A DNA stretch of 64,000 nt from Orthonyx spaldingii (taxonomy: Eukaryota > Chordata > Aves > Passeriformes > Orthonychidae), in contig VZTJ01002480.1 in NCBI GenBank assembly GCA_013397795.1, positions 549,571 through 613,570 of the forward strand. The letters run 5' to 3'. A program made the translations under genes and the position numbers. This document shows positions 15,001 through 23,118 of this stretch, in pieces; positions within the stretch are counted from its first letter, which is position 1; every line of letters starts with the position of its first letter. A model generated the notes under the pieces. The model did not search any database. It saw nothing but the letters and a program-made list of their open reading frames with translations, and had not been told where the DNA came from.

Positions 15001-15847
15001 GAGGGGAAGCCCTATGTGACCAAGGAGGAGCTCTACCAGGTAAGTGCTGTGTGTGGACCCCCAAGGAGGAACACACAGGCTGTTTGTTCATAGATTGAGC
15101 CCAGCACTAAGGGCTCATGTCACTGGGGCTGAGTCAGGTCTGATCCTGCCAGGAGATCCCCTGCAGCAAACACAGAAATTGCTGTGACAGCCCCACTCAG
15201 TTGCTGTCTTGGCTCTATAGAGGAAGAGAAAAAGCTTTACGTACCAAAGAACTGCTCAGGTTGAGTAAAACAAGAGCTCTACTCAAAGGCCTGGAAGGGA
15301 GTGTGGTGTCCTTGGAACTTGGAGCTTCCCTTCCATCATTTAGGAGACTAGAGGGGGATGTTTCTCCAGACAGCGATTCAGAGGAAAAGCTTGAGCCTAA
15401 GCTTAGACAGTGTGAACATCTCCTCCCTCTCACTGCCCTGCCAAGACAGCAAGTTTTTCCTGTCTGAATACCACCAGCTGGCAGGGAAATAAAGAGTTTG
15501 CAGTGCTTCCTTGTGCCAGTTACCTGTTCTGTCTTCTCTTTGGTGGGAAGACTCTGGTCAGGCCTTCCAACCCTTAACCAAATAGTGCTAACAGCCAGAG
15601 CATTTCCATGCTGGGCGTAGTTGTGCTGCTCTGGTTTCTGCCCCGGGCAATGGGAGGGCTGCCTGTCAATGCCCCTTGGCAGCCCCAGAGCCCTCTCACC
15701 CCCGTGCTGTCTCTCTTTCAGAACCTGACCCGGGAACAGGCCGATTATTGCATCTCTCACATGAAGCCCTACATGGATGGCAAGGGCAGGGAACTGCCTT
15801 CTGCCTATGACTACATAGAATTTACACGTTCACTCTTTGTGAATTGA
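1..15847 (+). CDS. SPTAN1: Alpha-II spectrin (non-erythroid), 5'-truncated gene, 24 exons visible
   Basis: Alpha-II spectrin pairs with beta spectrins to form the actin-crosslinking network under the plasma membrane. The visible exons join in phase without a stop and encode the last ~986 residues (the full protein is ~2,470): successive spectrin repeats recognisable by motifs such as ASEDYGKDLASV, SSEDYGRDLTGV and KTDDYGRDLSSV, then a calmodulin-like C-terminal domain ending in SLFVN and TGA. EF-hand loops 1 and 2 (DKDKSGRLNHQE, DPNRDGHVSLQE) look Ca-binding; the last pair (SSEGKPYVTKEE; DGKGRELPSAYD) looks degenerate. The start, the SH3 domain and the calpain site lie to the left of the window. 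Joined exons: 1-34, 571-674, 803-965, 3156-3287, 3628-3765, 4114-4218, 4432-4640, 5352-5472, 5612-5733, 6206-6338, 6731-6829, 7098-7257, 7477-7553, 7706-7915, 8032-8328, 8798-8910, 9716-9733, (11513-11575), 12827-12881, 13397-13593, 13985-14038, 14455-14601, 14892-15039, 15722-15847. Identity is near certain; the 63-nt exon is probably alternative. Confidence 0.97.
571..674 (+). CDS. SPTAN1: SPTAN1 exon, spectrin repeat
   Basis: Acceptor gaatag, donor gtcagt. Encodes EEKIAVLQSF through NEVLDR, ending in phase 2 inside the Arg codon completed by the next exon. Confidence 0.95.
803..965 (+). CDS. SPTAN1: SPTAN1 exon, spectrin repeat
   Basis: Acceptor actgcag, donor gtgaat. Encodes WLRLKAQMIEKR through KDPTNIQ, including the conserved repeat-start tryptophans (RW, EAW). 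Confidence 0.95.
966..3155 (+). other. SPTAN1: SPTAN1 intron (2.2 kb), nothing else recognised
   Basis: AT-rich intron. A short imperfect direct repeat of an attcat/ataattaat motif lies near 1170-1210. Short ORFs on both strands show no family resemblance and no convincing splice frame. Confidence 0.8.
3156..3287 (+). CDS. SPTAN1: SPTAN1 exon, spectrin repeat
   Basis: Acceptor ccttgcag, donor gtgggc. Encodes SKHQKHQAFE through GSEDAVK in phase 0-0. It is notably GC-rich at third codon positions (AACGCCGACCGCATCCGC) compared with its flanking introns. Confidence 0.95.
3628..3765 (+). CDS. SPTAN1: SPTAN1 exon, spectrin repeat
   Basis: Acceptor tctgacag, donor gtaata. Encodes ARLAALADQW through FDFWLSE, phase 0-0. 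Confidence 0.95.
4114..4218 (+). CDS. SPTAN1: SPTAN1 exon, spectrin repeat
   Basis: Acceptor catccccag, donor gtattg. Encodes VEALLASEDYGKDLASV through ISAHE, phase 0-0. Confidence 0.95.
4432..4640 (+). CDS. SPTAN1: SPTAN1 exon, spectrin repeat
   Basis: Acceptor catgtctag, donor gtgggt. Encodes DRLKDLNSQA through DEESWI plus two bases of Lys. GC-rich third positions in the middle of the exon. Confidence 0.95.
5352..5472 (+). CDS. SPTAN1: SPTAN1 exon, spectrin repeat
   Basis: Acceptor gaatttag, donor gtaaat. Completes Lys, then EKKLLVSSEDYGRDLTG through HEPAIQ. Confidence 0.95.
5612..5733 (+). CDS. SPTAN1: SPTAN1 exon, spectrin repeat
   Basis: Acceptor tctctgcag, donor gtatga. Encodes GVLDTGKKLSDDNTIGK through KQLAAA, ending in phase 2. 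Confidence 0.95.
6206..6338 (+). CDS. SPTAN1: SPTAN1 exon, spectrin repeat
   Basis: Acceptor cctacacag, donor gtatgg. Completes Arg, then GQRLEESLEYQQF through GDTLAAIQ. Confidence 0.95.
6731..6829 (+). CDS. SPTAN1: SPTAN1 exon, spectrin repeat
   Basis: Acceptor ctattttcag, donor gtgagc. Encodes GLLKKHEAFETDF through GEDLIKK, phase 0-0. Confidence 0.95.
7098..7257 (+). CDS. SPTAN1: SPTAN1 exon, spectrin repeat
   Basis: Acceptor gtcacatag, donor gtatgt. Encodes NNHHEANITAKMKG through DVVESWI, ending in phase 1. Confidence 0.95.
7477..7553 (+). CDS. SPTAN1: SPTAN1 exon, spectrin repeat
   Basis: Acceptor attttctag, donor gtcagt. Completes Gly, then EKENSLKTDDYGRDLSS through LLTKQ. Confidence 0.95.
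7706..7915 (+). CDS. SPTAN1: SPTAN1 exon, spectrin repeat
   Basis: Acceptor atgcttcag, donor gtgagt. Encodes ETFDAGLQAFQQ through EHFRK, phase 0-0. Confidence 0.95.
8032..8328 (+). CDS. SPTAN1: SPTAN1 exon, spectrin repeat; GC splice donor
   Basis: Acceptor cttttcaag; encodes VEDLFLTFAKKASAFN through NLQKIIK. The donor is AAG|gcaagt, a GC rather than GT. The nearest GT (gtcagt, four bases on) would shift the frame into an immediate stop at the next exon, so the GC donor is required for ERELELQ to follow. Confidence 0.94.
8798..8910 (+). CDS. SPTAN1: SPTAN1 exon, last-repeat region
   Basis: Acceptor atttctcag, donor gtatag. Encodes ERELELQKEQRRQ through HQWIQET plus two bases of Arg (phase 2). 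It is the upstream constitutive neighbour of two cassette exons. Confidence 0.95.
9716..9733 (+). CDS. SPTAN1: SPTAN1 18-nt microexon (TYLLDG)
   Basis: Acceptor ttctacag, donor gttagt. Eighteen bases, phase 2-2, adding six residues TYLLDG between WIQETR and SCMVEESG. Standard alpha-II spectrin carries TYLLDG here, and a six-residue variable insert in the last repeat is known for this gene (from memory). Skipping it keeps the frame. Confidence 0.88.
9734..11512 (+). other. SPTAN1: SPTAN1 intron before the 63-nt cassette exon
   Basis: A 1.8-kb intron. Its 3' end (about 11440-11510) is a long pyrimidine-rich tract of TTTCTTTC-like units leading into the actag acceptor. No other gene or repeat recognised. 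Confidence 0.7.
11513..11575 (+). CDS. SPTAN1: SPTAN1 63-nt cassette exon (cardi+-like 21-residue insert)
   Basis: Acceptor tttgactag, donor GGAAG|gttttt. Sixty-three bases in phase 2-2 encode IAYRRVIRVYQYEVGDDLSG plus a split codon at each edge, with no stop. It sits between the TYLLDG microexon and SCMVEESG in the last spectrin repeat. A heart-selective rat variant, alpha-II cardi+, is reported to have a 21-residue insert in repeat 21; size and location fit, but I could not compare sequences. The weak donor and U-rich downstream sequence suit a regulated exon. An alternative acceptor five bases on would give 58 nt and break frame. Confidence 0.75.
12827..12881 (+). CDS. SPTAN1: SPTAN1 exon, end of last repeat
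   Basis: Acceptor gtgtttag, donor gtaagt. Encodes SCMVEESGTLESQLEATK; accepts phase 2 from the constitutive exon, the microexon or the 63-nt exon alike. Confidence 0.95.
13397..13593 (+). CDS. SPTAN1: SPTAN1 exon, end of repeats
   Basis: Acceptor ttctcacag, donor gtactg. Encodes RKHQEIRAMRSQLKK through EQQIQA, ending in phase 2 within Arg. Confidence 0.95.
13985..14038 (+). CDS. SPTAN1: SPTAN1 exon, start of EF-hand domain
   Basis: Acceptor ccttttcag, donor gtgagt. Encodes NTTGVTEEALKEFSMMF, the entering helix of EF-hand 1, ending in phase 2. Confidence 0.94.
14455..14601 (+). CDS. SPTAN1: SPTAN1 exon, EF-hands 1 and 2
   Basis: Acceptor tgtttttag, donor gtacgt. Contains the EF1 loop DKDKSGRLNHQE, the GYDLP linker and the start of the EF2 loop (DTVDPN). 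Confidence 0.95.
14892..15039 (+). CDS. SPTAN1: SPTAN1 exon, EF-hand 2 end and EF-hand 3
   Basis: Acceptor ctggcag, donor gtaagt. Completes the EF2 loop (RDGHVSLQEY) and enters the degenerate third hand (LSSEGKPYVTKEELYQ). Confidence 0.95.
15722..15847 (+). CDS. SPTAN1: SPTAN1 terminal coding exon
   Basis: Acceptor tctttcag; encodes NLTREQADYCISHMK through the invariant C-terminus FTRSLFVN, with stop TGA at 15845-15847. Confidence 0.96.
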   Translation, partial: NLTREQADYCISHMKPYMDGKGRELPSAYDYIEFTRSLFVN

Positions 15848-16045
15848 TCTGAAACACTAGTACCAAAAGATGCAAAGGACATGCTCACGTTTGCTGACTG
15901 TAGCTCTGCATGTGTCTCTCTCTCTTTGTGCTCTACAATAATCAATGTTACTTTATGATGTAACCTTCAAGTGCTTAGCTTAAAACTCTTAGGGAAAAGA
16001 AACATGTTGCAGTGTGCTTCAATAAAAGTTACTGGTCGAACCACA
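15848..16045 (+). other. SPTAN1: SPTAN1 3'UTR
   Basis: About 200 bases of 3'UTR after the TGA. The end is set by AATAAA at 16021-16026 with cleavage expected 10-25 bases later; the precise base is inferred. Confidence 0.75.
16021..16026 (+). terminator. SPTAN1: SPTAN1 polyadenylation signal AATAAA
   Basis: Canonical hexamer 174 bases after the stop codon, followed by a T/G-rich stretch (ttgtgttt) as a likely downstream element. Confidence 0.85.
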
Positions 16046-16055
16046 TCATCTTGTG

Positions 16056-16061
16056 TTTAAT
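16056..16061 (-). terminator. DYNC2I2: DYNC2I2 polyadenylation signal ATTAAA (candidate)
   Basis: On the minus strand the variant hexamer ATTAAA lies about 150 bases after the DYNC2I2 stop. No AATAAA occurs on the minus strand between the stop and this point, so this is the most likely signal; cleavage would fall near 16030-16046, on top of the SPTAN1 3' end. Confidence 0.6.
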
Positions 16062-16208
16062 GGTTAAATGCAAATTTAACTGTTACATGGAGGCAACTCC
16101 AGCTGTTGGTTACCTGTGTTTTCCAGGCTAACACTGGAACAGGTGAGTGGGGAACTGTTCCTGGAGTCAGGGCAGTTAAGAGCTTCACACAGCTGTTGTG
16201 CTGCTGCC

Positions 16209-16447
16209 TTAGTCCATGATCTCACTTGCCAGCTGCTCCAGGTGACTCGTTTCCCTTGGTCCCTGCTCGGTGAAGTCAGAGCTCAGCTGCCAGACTTTGA
16301 CTGTCCCAGCAGCATCCCCTGCTGCCAGTAGCCGCGTGTGCTTGGTGTTAAATTCCAAACAATACACGGGGCAGTCGCTCATGGACTGCTTCAGGGACAC
16401 AGTGGGCTTCTGCATGCTCCTCGCCAGGTCAAACAGGTGCACCTCTC
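16209..16447 (-). CDS. DYNC2I2: DYNC2I2 exon 9 (terminal)
   Basis: Acceptor gtctgcag; encodes GEVHLFDLARSMQKPTV, SPVYCLEF-like DCPVYCLEFNTKHTRLL and GTVKVWQLSSDFTEQGPRE, ending at a stop at 16211-16209. Confidence 0.94.
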
Positions 16448-19400
16448 CTGCAGACACAGACATTCATTGCAGCTTCATGGCAACAGACATCATATCTAAC
16501 AGCAGGTGAGTATCTGCTTAGTCTGGGACTGAGAGTTATTTTTAACCTGTTTCCTCTGCTGATGAGTGTCTAGGCTGTGACAGACATCTGACATCACTGC
16601 AGGCAGCACGGATTCGTTCTGCTGTCAGAAACCTGAAACCAGCTTGCCAAATTCAGTGAAATCTCCATTTTCTAACTCAAAAATGTTTGGGCAATTTTCT
16701 AAGGAAAAGGTTCTCATTTTAAGCCTTAGTTCTGGAAGTAGATGTCAAAAACAAGCTGGAAATAGATTTAGCCACAGTGATCTTGCTGTGCTGTATTCCT
16801 GTGAATGACTCTGGCAACAGATTTAAAAGTACCATCAAAAGTGAAAAATAACTGCTGGGTTTCCTTGCTAAAGTTAGAAATTACTCCTTTGTACTAATTA
16901 CACAGTGCAAACAATGGCCACTGCTCTGTGCTTGTGGGATCTGCTAATCAGTACTTGACTAATTAATACCCAGCATATTCTTAATTTTATGCTCAAGAGG
17001 AGGCACCTGCAGTTACTTGCCTTCCCCAGACGCAGCTGCAAAAACCAGTGGTCGAACTGGAGACCAGCGTACACAGAACAGGTATTTCCTTGATAACTGC
17101 AGAGCAAAGAGGGGCTGTGTCTGCAGCATGGAGTGCAAGTGAACTTGTCCGTCAGTCCCACAGCTCAGAAAGAGGTTCCTGGGGGAGGGAGGAAGCAAAA
17201 AACAACTCTTTTTGTTCTATTGCTAACGATAAAGAACAAAAATCAGTCAGTCAAGGAGCATAACCTCGGACAATATTCCTACTTTGTAAAAGTCTGACTC
17301 TGTTTCCTAAAGCAGCAATTGCCAGGCTGTGCTGTGGGCTGTAGAGATGCAGCTTTGTTACTGCCCTCAATTAAGCTTAATGAGGGCCTGTATTGACCAC
17401 TGATGGGTTGTGGCCCAGGGCTGCCTGAGAACTGCTGATCTAGAGCTGGGCATTGTTCGAGCTGTGCTTGTCTCATGCAAATTAAATGCAAACCTGGGCT
17501 GTCAGCATGTTTCACAGAAACAGGGTTTGGGGCCTCCACGGATGGTGGGTGAATTGCTGGCAGAGATGGGAGCTTCTCATTTAAATTCTGGCAGTTACTG
17601 GTGAGTGTTTCTGATGTCAGAAGAATCTTACTGATTTAGTAAGATAATTAGTGATATGCCCAAGTGAAGGACTTTTTCATCTCCTTGTCTTTAGACTGAG
17701 TTTTAATTGTAACAAATAGTATGATCTAAGTAGGATGCTAAGGTTGTTCATGTGACCACATGCAGCATATTCCAGTATGCAGCTTCACCAGAACCAGTGG
17801 ATGTTGTTTCTCCTACAACGGGAAGTTCTCAATGTCAGGTGACCCTTTTTTGGAACTTGTACACATCCCCAGGGGCTATTTGAAAGATCTGTGTTCAGAG
17901 CCCGGCAATGATAGTGTCCCACATGCAGCACTTGCCTGTGGAAGGGCGAGCAGCTCACAGAGTACGTGGGTCCAGCATGGGGGGAGAAGGCAAATTCCAC
18001 CGGTGCCCTGAGGGGAACAGAGCTGCCCACCTGCGGGACAGCCGCGGTCTGGGCTGCAGTGGAGCACCTCAGGGGATACCCGCCTTCCACACCCACAACA
18101 AACACTCCGGGATCGAAGTGTGAGAAGGACAGCGCCGTCACCCCCACAGCTGCCTCTCCCCAGGCCATCTGGGGAAACAGAGACAGAGCTGGTGTGAGCT
18201 GAGGCTCCAGAGAGAGGCACACGCAGGCAGAGCCTGCCAGGAACAGCTTGTGACAGCTCCGTGTTTGTAGCACTGCTCAGCCTTTAACCTCTCAATCCCT
18301 CCTACAAAGGCGAATTAACATTACAAGCAAGTTCTCCATCCCAACAACTTCTCTTTAGAGCATGGCAAAACCTCAGCTGTTGCCAGTCTTCCAAGAATGA
18401 TTTCCATATGGCAAAGGAAATGTGGATCAAAGGTTAGTGTTTATGTTCAGAAGGGGCTTTTCCTGGCCCTTCTCGGAGCAGGGCAAGCTCTGACACTTGG
18501 GCTCCAGGGTTCAGTGTGTTTTTGTGGAAAGAACTCTCTTTGAGCTGCTGAACTCACCTTCTTCAGTCGAGTGCTGCGAGGGATCTGCTGAGCCACGATG
18601 GCAAATCCTTCGGCCAAGGCCAGCCGCCCATCCCGCTCCTCTCTCCACACCAGGATCTTCCCATCTGTCGCCACACTCAGCAGCCGGGTGTGGTTTCTGT
18701 GCTCGGTGTCAGGTAACCAGTTAACCTGTTCCCAATGCCACGAGCTCAGGACAACGGGGACTGTCACCACTGCCCAGCCCACGCCGCCTGCGGTGCCCAG
18801 ACCTACTCGGACACAGGAGCAGAGACAGGCACCAGCCTGGTACCAAAGCAGCTTCTGCTGGGAGCTGGCACAGACACAGATGCAAGGAGAGAAGTGCATC
18901 CAGGTGTTTAGGGCTGAATCTCCATTGCAGTTTCTATGGTTCACCTGCCCTCAGTTTTGGGACAGGCATTTATGGCACTTTCACCCAGCTCCAAACAACA
19001 ACATTTTCCTGACTATCAGCTGAGAAAAATACACAGAATGTCCAGAGTCCCAGGGCCCTGGAAGCACAAAATCTTTAGGAAGCCAGACTGCAGGACATGC
19101 TTGTAAATCCCCTTAAAGCATGTGGCTTTAAGCTTCCAACCAAGGATCAGTGACACTTTGCCACTTGTGTGTTTAAACCACTCCAAGTATCTTTGGCTGC
19201 ATCTCCCTTAGTAAATTATTACAGTTTGGGAATGGGTCTGCTCTTCATTTATCCTGGACCGTGAGAAGTTATTTTTTACAGGCTATGTGTCTGTTCAGGA
19301 GCTAGATTTGGGGGGAAATAGCCAAGCACAATAGACTATAACTGCTGAAATGTCTGTGAACTGCCTGGCTGTGGATGGGAACCAAAGGGATGACAGAGCA

Positions 19401-22400
19401 GTGGCAACTCTCACCTGCCCCAGCCCTGTCTGTCTCAATATTCTCTGTTACCTGATAGACTGGGTCAGTGTGGGTGTCATCTGTCATCCCTGTCTTCCAC
19501 ATCACAGGGTCTTCTGTCCTGCTGGTGTCCCACACCACCAACTCCCCACTGAACAGGCCACCTGAAAAGACAAACATAAAATATCTATGGTGTGCGCGCC
19601 CAGAACAAATGCACAAATGGAGTAATGGTGGAAACAGACCCCAGCAGCTTCAAAGTTTGGACACCTCTGTGCAGGGCACAGCCAGTTCTGGTGTAAGAGA
19701 ATATTACTCTACTGAAATAAATATATTATTCCCTTACAGCCAGGGCTGGATTTCCTTCTGTCACCTCCCTCTGAGAAGGTCAAGGCAGATGTCACTGCAG
19801 AGGCAGCAAGTCCCAGTTCAGATGCAACAGTGCACTTTGTGTTGGTGGGCATTAGTTCCCCAGTTTGAGGAACTGCAACACTGCTCCTTTTACTGGAAAT
19901 CTGAGGCTGGACTCAGAGAGAGAAACCAAAGGATCCAGGTTGCAGGGAAAAAGGGTAAGTTTCAAGCATAGTTTGAGGTAAGAACGACCCACCAGCTATC
20001 AGTGATGGCTGGGAGGGATGGAAAGCCAGGCACATGACAGAACTGGGAACATCCACCACCAGGTCAGGGTGCTGTGGATTCAACCCTCTTCTGTCCAGAT
20101 TCCAGGTACAAACGTAGGATTTTTCTGTGCTCCAGTCCCCATCATCCAACCTGAAAAACAAAAGGCTACATCTTGCCTTGTGTGTCCCAGAGGATCCCTG
20201 TCCAGCAGAGCTCTGGGATACCCCATTGGTCACCTCAGTGTGCTGCTTTGTGTCCCCTCATAAAGGAATCATGAGGGGATGGAACTTCCCTGTGGGCTGG
20301 TTTGTACAGGATGTGCCAGGGCACAAGTCTGTTCTTAGAATAAAATGCCAGCCAGTAAATCTCAGGTACAATTTCCCTATTCCCAGACCTACTCACCGTT
20401 CAAACAATGGGAACAATCAAAAGGGTGCATATGGAAAGTCCATGGAAGGAATTCTGCTGAGGCTACCCACAGACACAGAAACCACATCCTCGTCTGCAAA
20501 CAGTTGTAGACTGGGAGAGCAGAAAGAGCAACTATCATACAGGTTTGCCCTGTTTTACTCTATCCTACGTGTTCCCTCATGGATACCCTTTCTGCTGGGG
20601 CTTCTGATCTAAGGAAAGGGAAGTATTAAAGAAAAAAAAGAATAAGGGCAGCTGTAGGGCCAAGCAAGAGGGGGCTGCAACAGACATTAATGGATTAGGT
20701 AAATGATTTATGCAACCCTTATTTCAGAAATCCTTAAACATGTGTTGTTACATGTCCATGGCACCAGGCACATGCGTGAACAGGTGCCAGGTTCATCCAG
20801 GGTGCTCAGAGACCACATTAAACATCATGATCTCAGTGAAGATAAAGCACATTCTCCCAAACCTCACCTACAGATATTTGCAAGTGCATCTGCTTTTTAC
20901 GTTTTTTAAACAGAATCTACCTAGAAACAAATCAGTAAGATCATGTATCCATTTTCAGCGCGGGGGGGGGAAGGTAGAAGAAATAATCGATATAATTCAG
21001 GACTTGCCTGAGATTTTGTTACTTTGAAGATTAATTATTTAACTTGCACAAGGGGTGTGTGTTTCAGTTTATTACTGCAGAGAAAGCAAACATATCCAGA
21101 CCTCAGGTCAGCCTGAGACATCTCATCAGCCTCAGCTGCACTCCCAAATCCATCCTGATACTCACCGGCCATAGGAACACGCAATGACGGATCCCGTGGC
21201 ATTCCATGAAACACTGGTGACCTGCAGGTTTTGATCCTGAGCCTCTGGATAGGACAACGTATGCAAACACAACACCTGGGAGAGATCAAATCCAAGCACT
21301 GAAGAAACTGTCTCTGAACAGAGAGAAATGAGATCTGTGTCCACCCCTGATATGATTGTGTGGTTACAGTGTGAGCTTTCCTCAGTCCAAGGATTTATGT
21401 GAAAAGGTTGTTGAATTCCTGTTGGGAAACAAACCCACAACACAACTGTCGCCCAAACACTACCTCTCAGAGTGCACAGCTCTGGAAGGCTGTGCCTAAG
21501 AATTTACAGCAGCCACCAGGTATGAGTTTGGCACTTACTGAGCTCCACAAAAGTAACAGTTTGAAAATTCCAGTCCCAACATGTGCTGTCCGATACAAAT
21601 TGCTCCCATTCCTGAGGACCATGCACTAAACAAACATAATCTAAGCAGGAAGAGCTGCCAACTCACTGACTGCAACTGTTCCTAGATCCCTGCTAGGCTG
21701 GAGTGCTCTGAAGGGGCTGAAGAAAAGTCTACACCAACTGCAGGCCTCCTCCTCTCACTGCTGCTACAACTCAGTCACCAGCAGGAAGAACAATTTTACC
21801 AAGCAAGGAGAAAGATTAAAAAAAACCCCAAGGCAACCCAACTGGTAATGTTTACTTATTAGAACCTGGCAAGAACAATCATAGCATTAAGGACTAGAAC
21901 TAACGACTTAGAGTAACTGCAACCAGAAATGCTTGGACAATGACTTGAATTCTGTCACTTACTGTTTCATCCTGATCTGTCCAATTCACTTCAAAGCCAT
22001 CAAAAGCATGACTTTTCCAATTTTTATTTAGCTCTTTGATAACAGCATCCTCCACTCTCTGAAGGAATGACAGAAGCCCACTCCAATCTACTTGGACTTC
22101 TTGCTGGAAGCCTTGGACAGCATCTTTGCTCTGTTCTGTCTGCACCGCAGTGTCTCGGGCTGTATGAGACTGTGCTGCAGCTTCTGCTGTTGAAATTTTC
22201 CCAGTCTGGCAAGTTTTCTAGTAAAAGAAGACAGGCAGTCTATAATCCAAGCAGAAAAACAGGTGTTGCACAAAGCAGTCAAAGCACCTTCCCCTTCTTG
22301 CCACTTCACGAAGACATTCCAGCCCCTCTGCACAGCCCTGGTTCATGGTTAAACACAAGGTACCTCCGTACCTGTCCAGGTGTTGGTGATGCATTTGTGA

Positions 22401-22973
22401 CCTTCTCATGACCTAATTTGAGGCAAGAGATGCCCGAATGCCAGTCAGATTCAGGCAGTGCTCTACAGCATGGAATGGGAAGGACGGGAGAAGGCGAGAA
22501 GGTAGCGAGCTCCAGAGAAAGGAGCGAGCAGCGCACACGGTGACAGCGCAGCGTTATCAGTTCTCAAACTGCGGGGCGGTAGCCGCAGGGGCAGTTCTTT
22601 GCCAATTCGCTCACAGGGGCTAAATCAGCAAAACGCTGAAGGGACGGAGCCGGCGGGCACACACCGGCTCCGCTGGCCCGGCGCCCGCCCAGAGCCAACA
22701 ACTCCCTGAGCGGGAGGTCTCGCTCCCGGGCAGCGGGACATGCCGGGGGGTCACGGACGAACATGGAGGGGGCAAGTCGGGGCACGATCCCAGCAGATCC
22801 GGGGAAGGCACAGCCCTGGCAGCCGCCCCCGGCCCGGCCCGGCCCCTCCCGGCGGTACAGGAGCTTGGAGCGGGGCCGCCCCGGGGGTCGCTCACCGCCT
22901 CGCAGCGCGCGCTCCGGGCGCTCCTCCACAGCGACTGCACGTCGGCACCGGGTGCCGTCCTGTCCGTGAACAT
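16209..22973 (-). CDS. DYNC2I2: Dynein-2 intermediate chain 2 (WDR34), complete, 9 exons
   Basis: DYNC2I2/WDR34 is a WD40 intermediate chain of cytoplasmic dynein-2, the motor for retrograde intraflagellar transport in cilia. Joined exons (transcript order): 22973-22896, 22217-21963, 21275-21166, 20150-19993, 19561-19452, 18725-18558, 18168-17936, 17178-17021, 16447-16209; all phases agree. The product is 502 residues from the ATG at 22973, or 544 from an in-frame ATG at 23099 (human is ~536). N-terminal residues include KTCQTG and a VQTE light-chain-type motif, then NKNWKSHAFDGFEVNW, then WD40 blades visible as CTWNLDRR, GELVVWDT, GKILVWRE, GQVHLHSM, EVHLFDL and GTVKVWQL. I prefer the downstream start (G at -3, and the upper ATG lies in an X-box core), although length favours the upper one. 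Two of the eight introns use GC donors. Confidence 0.93.
17021..17178 (-). CDS. DYNC2I2: DYNC2I2 exon 8; GC splice donor
   Basis: Acceptor ctcccccag; encodes NLFLSCGTDGQVHLHSML through VFAAASGE. Donor GGAAG|gcaagt is again GC; the internal gtaact would break frame with the final exon (EVHLFDL). Confidence 0.93.
17936..18168 (-). CDS. DYNC2I2: DYNC2I2 exon 7; GC splice donor
   Basis: Acceptor tttccccag; encodes MAWGEAAVGVTALSFSHF through YSVSCSPFH. Donor CACAG|gcaagt is GC; the GT four bases on (gtgctg) would break frame with the following NLFLSCGTDG. Confidence 0.93.
18558..18725 (-). CDS. DYNC2I2: DYNC2I2 exon 6
   Basis: Acceptor gggaacag, donor gtgagt, phase 0-0. Encodes VNWLPDTEHRNHTR, the SVATDGKILVWRE blade and QQIPRSTRLKK. 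Confidence 0.93.
19452..19561 (-). CDS. DYNC2I2: DYNC2I2 exon 5
   Basis: Acceptor tcttttcag, donor gtaaca. Encodes GLFSGELVVWDTSR through DDTHTDPVYQ, a WD40 blade. Confidence 0.93.
19993..20150 (-). CDS. DYNC2I2: DYNC2I2 exon 4
   Basis: Acceptor gtttttcag, donor gtgggt. Encodes LDDGDWSTEKSYVCTWNL through AFHPSQPSLIA; the phase-1 end yields the GGLFSGE junction. Confidence 0.93.
21166..21275 (-). CDS. DYNC2I2: DYNC2I2 exon 3
   Basis: Acceptor tctcccag, donor gtgagt. Encodes VLCLHTLSYPEAQDQNL through SVIACSYG; first WD40 strand (VTSVSWNATGSVIACSYG). Confidence 0.94.
21963..22217 (-). CDS. DYNC2I2: DYNC2I2 exon 2
   Basis: Acceptor ttttactag, donor gtaagt, phase 0-0. Encodes KTCQTGKISTAEAAAQ, a VQTE motif like LC8 (DYNLL) recognition sites, and the conserved INKNW-type helix (ELNKNWKSHAFDGFEVNW). 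Confidence 0.93.
22896..22973 (-). CDS. DYNC2I2: DYNC2I2 exon 1 (start codon uncertain)
   Basis: MFTDRTAPGADVQSLWRS through RCEA, donor gtgagc. The segment VQSLWRSAR resembles the mammalian SQWRAVQ region. The frame stays open upstream to an ATG at 23097-23099, which would add 42 Gly/Pro/Arg-rich residues. That ATG has T at -3 and lies in a palindromic X-box; the one used here has G at -3. Confidence 0.65.
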
Positions 22974-23024
22974 GGCGGGACCGGAGAGGGCCCGTGGGGA
23001 TCGGGCGGCGGTCCCGGGGGGACC

Positions 23025-23060
23025 GGGGGTCGCTCCCGGGGGTCGCTCCCGGGGGTCGCG
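23025..23060. repeat. DYNC2I2: 13-bp tandem repeat in DYNC2I2 5' region
   Basis: Two full copies and a partial third of gggggtcgctccc between the two candidate DYNC2I2 start codons. The unit is not a multiple of three. Confidence 0.75.
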
Positions 23061-23091
23061 GCCCGTCGCGCCCTCACCGCCCTCGCCTCCG

Positions 23092-23105
23092 GTTCCCATG
23101 GAAAC
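23092..23105 (-). promoter_or_regulatory. DYNC2I2: RFX X-box (GTTTCCATGGGAAC)
   Basis: Fourteen-base inverted repeat fitting the RFX consensus GTTNCCATGGNAAC on both strands. RFX factors drive ciliary genes, and dynein-2 subunits are ciliary. It is ~120 bases upstream of the preferred start codon, a usual X-box distance. Confidence 0.8.
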
Positions 23106-23118
23106 GGGCGCTGCGCGA

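Noticed and set aside
18598..19023. 141-codon + strand ORF
   Set aside because: Antisense to DYNC2I2 exon 6 and its flanking intron.
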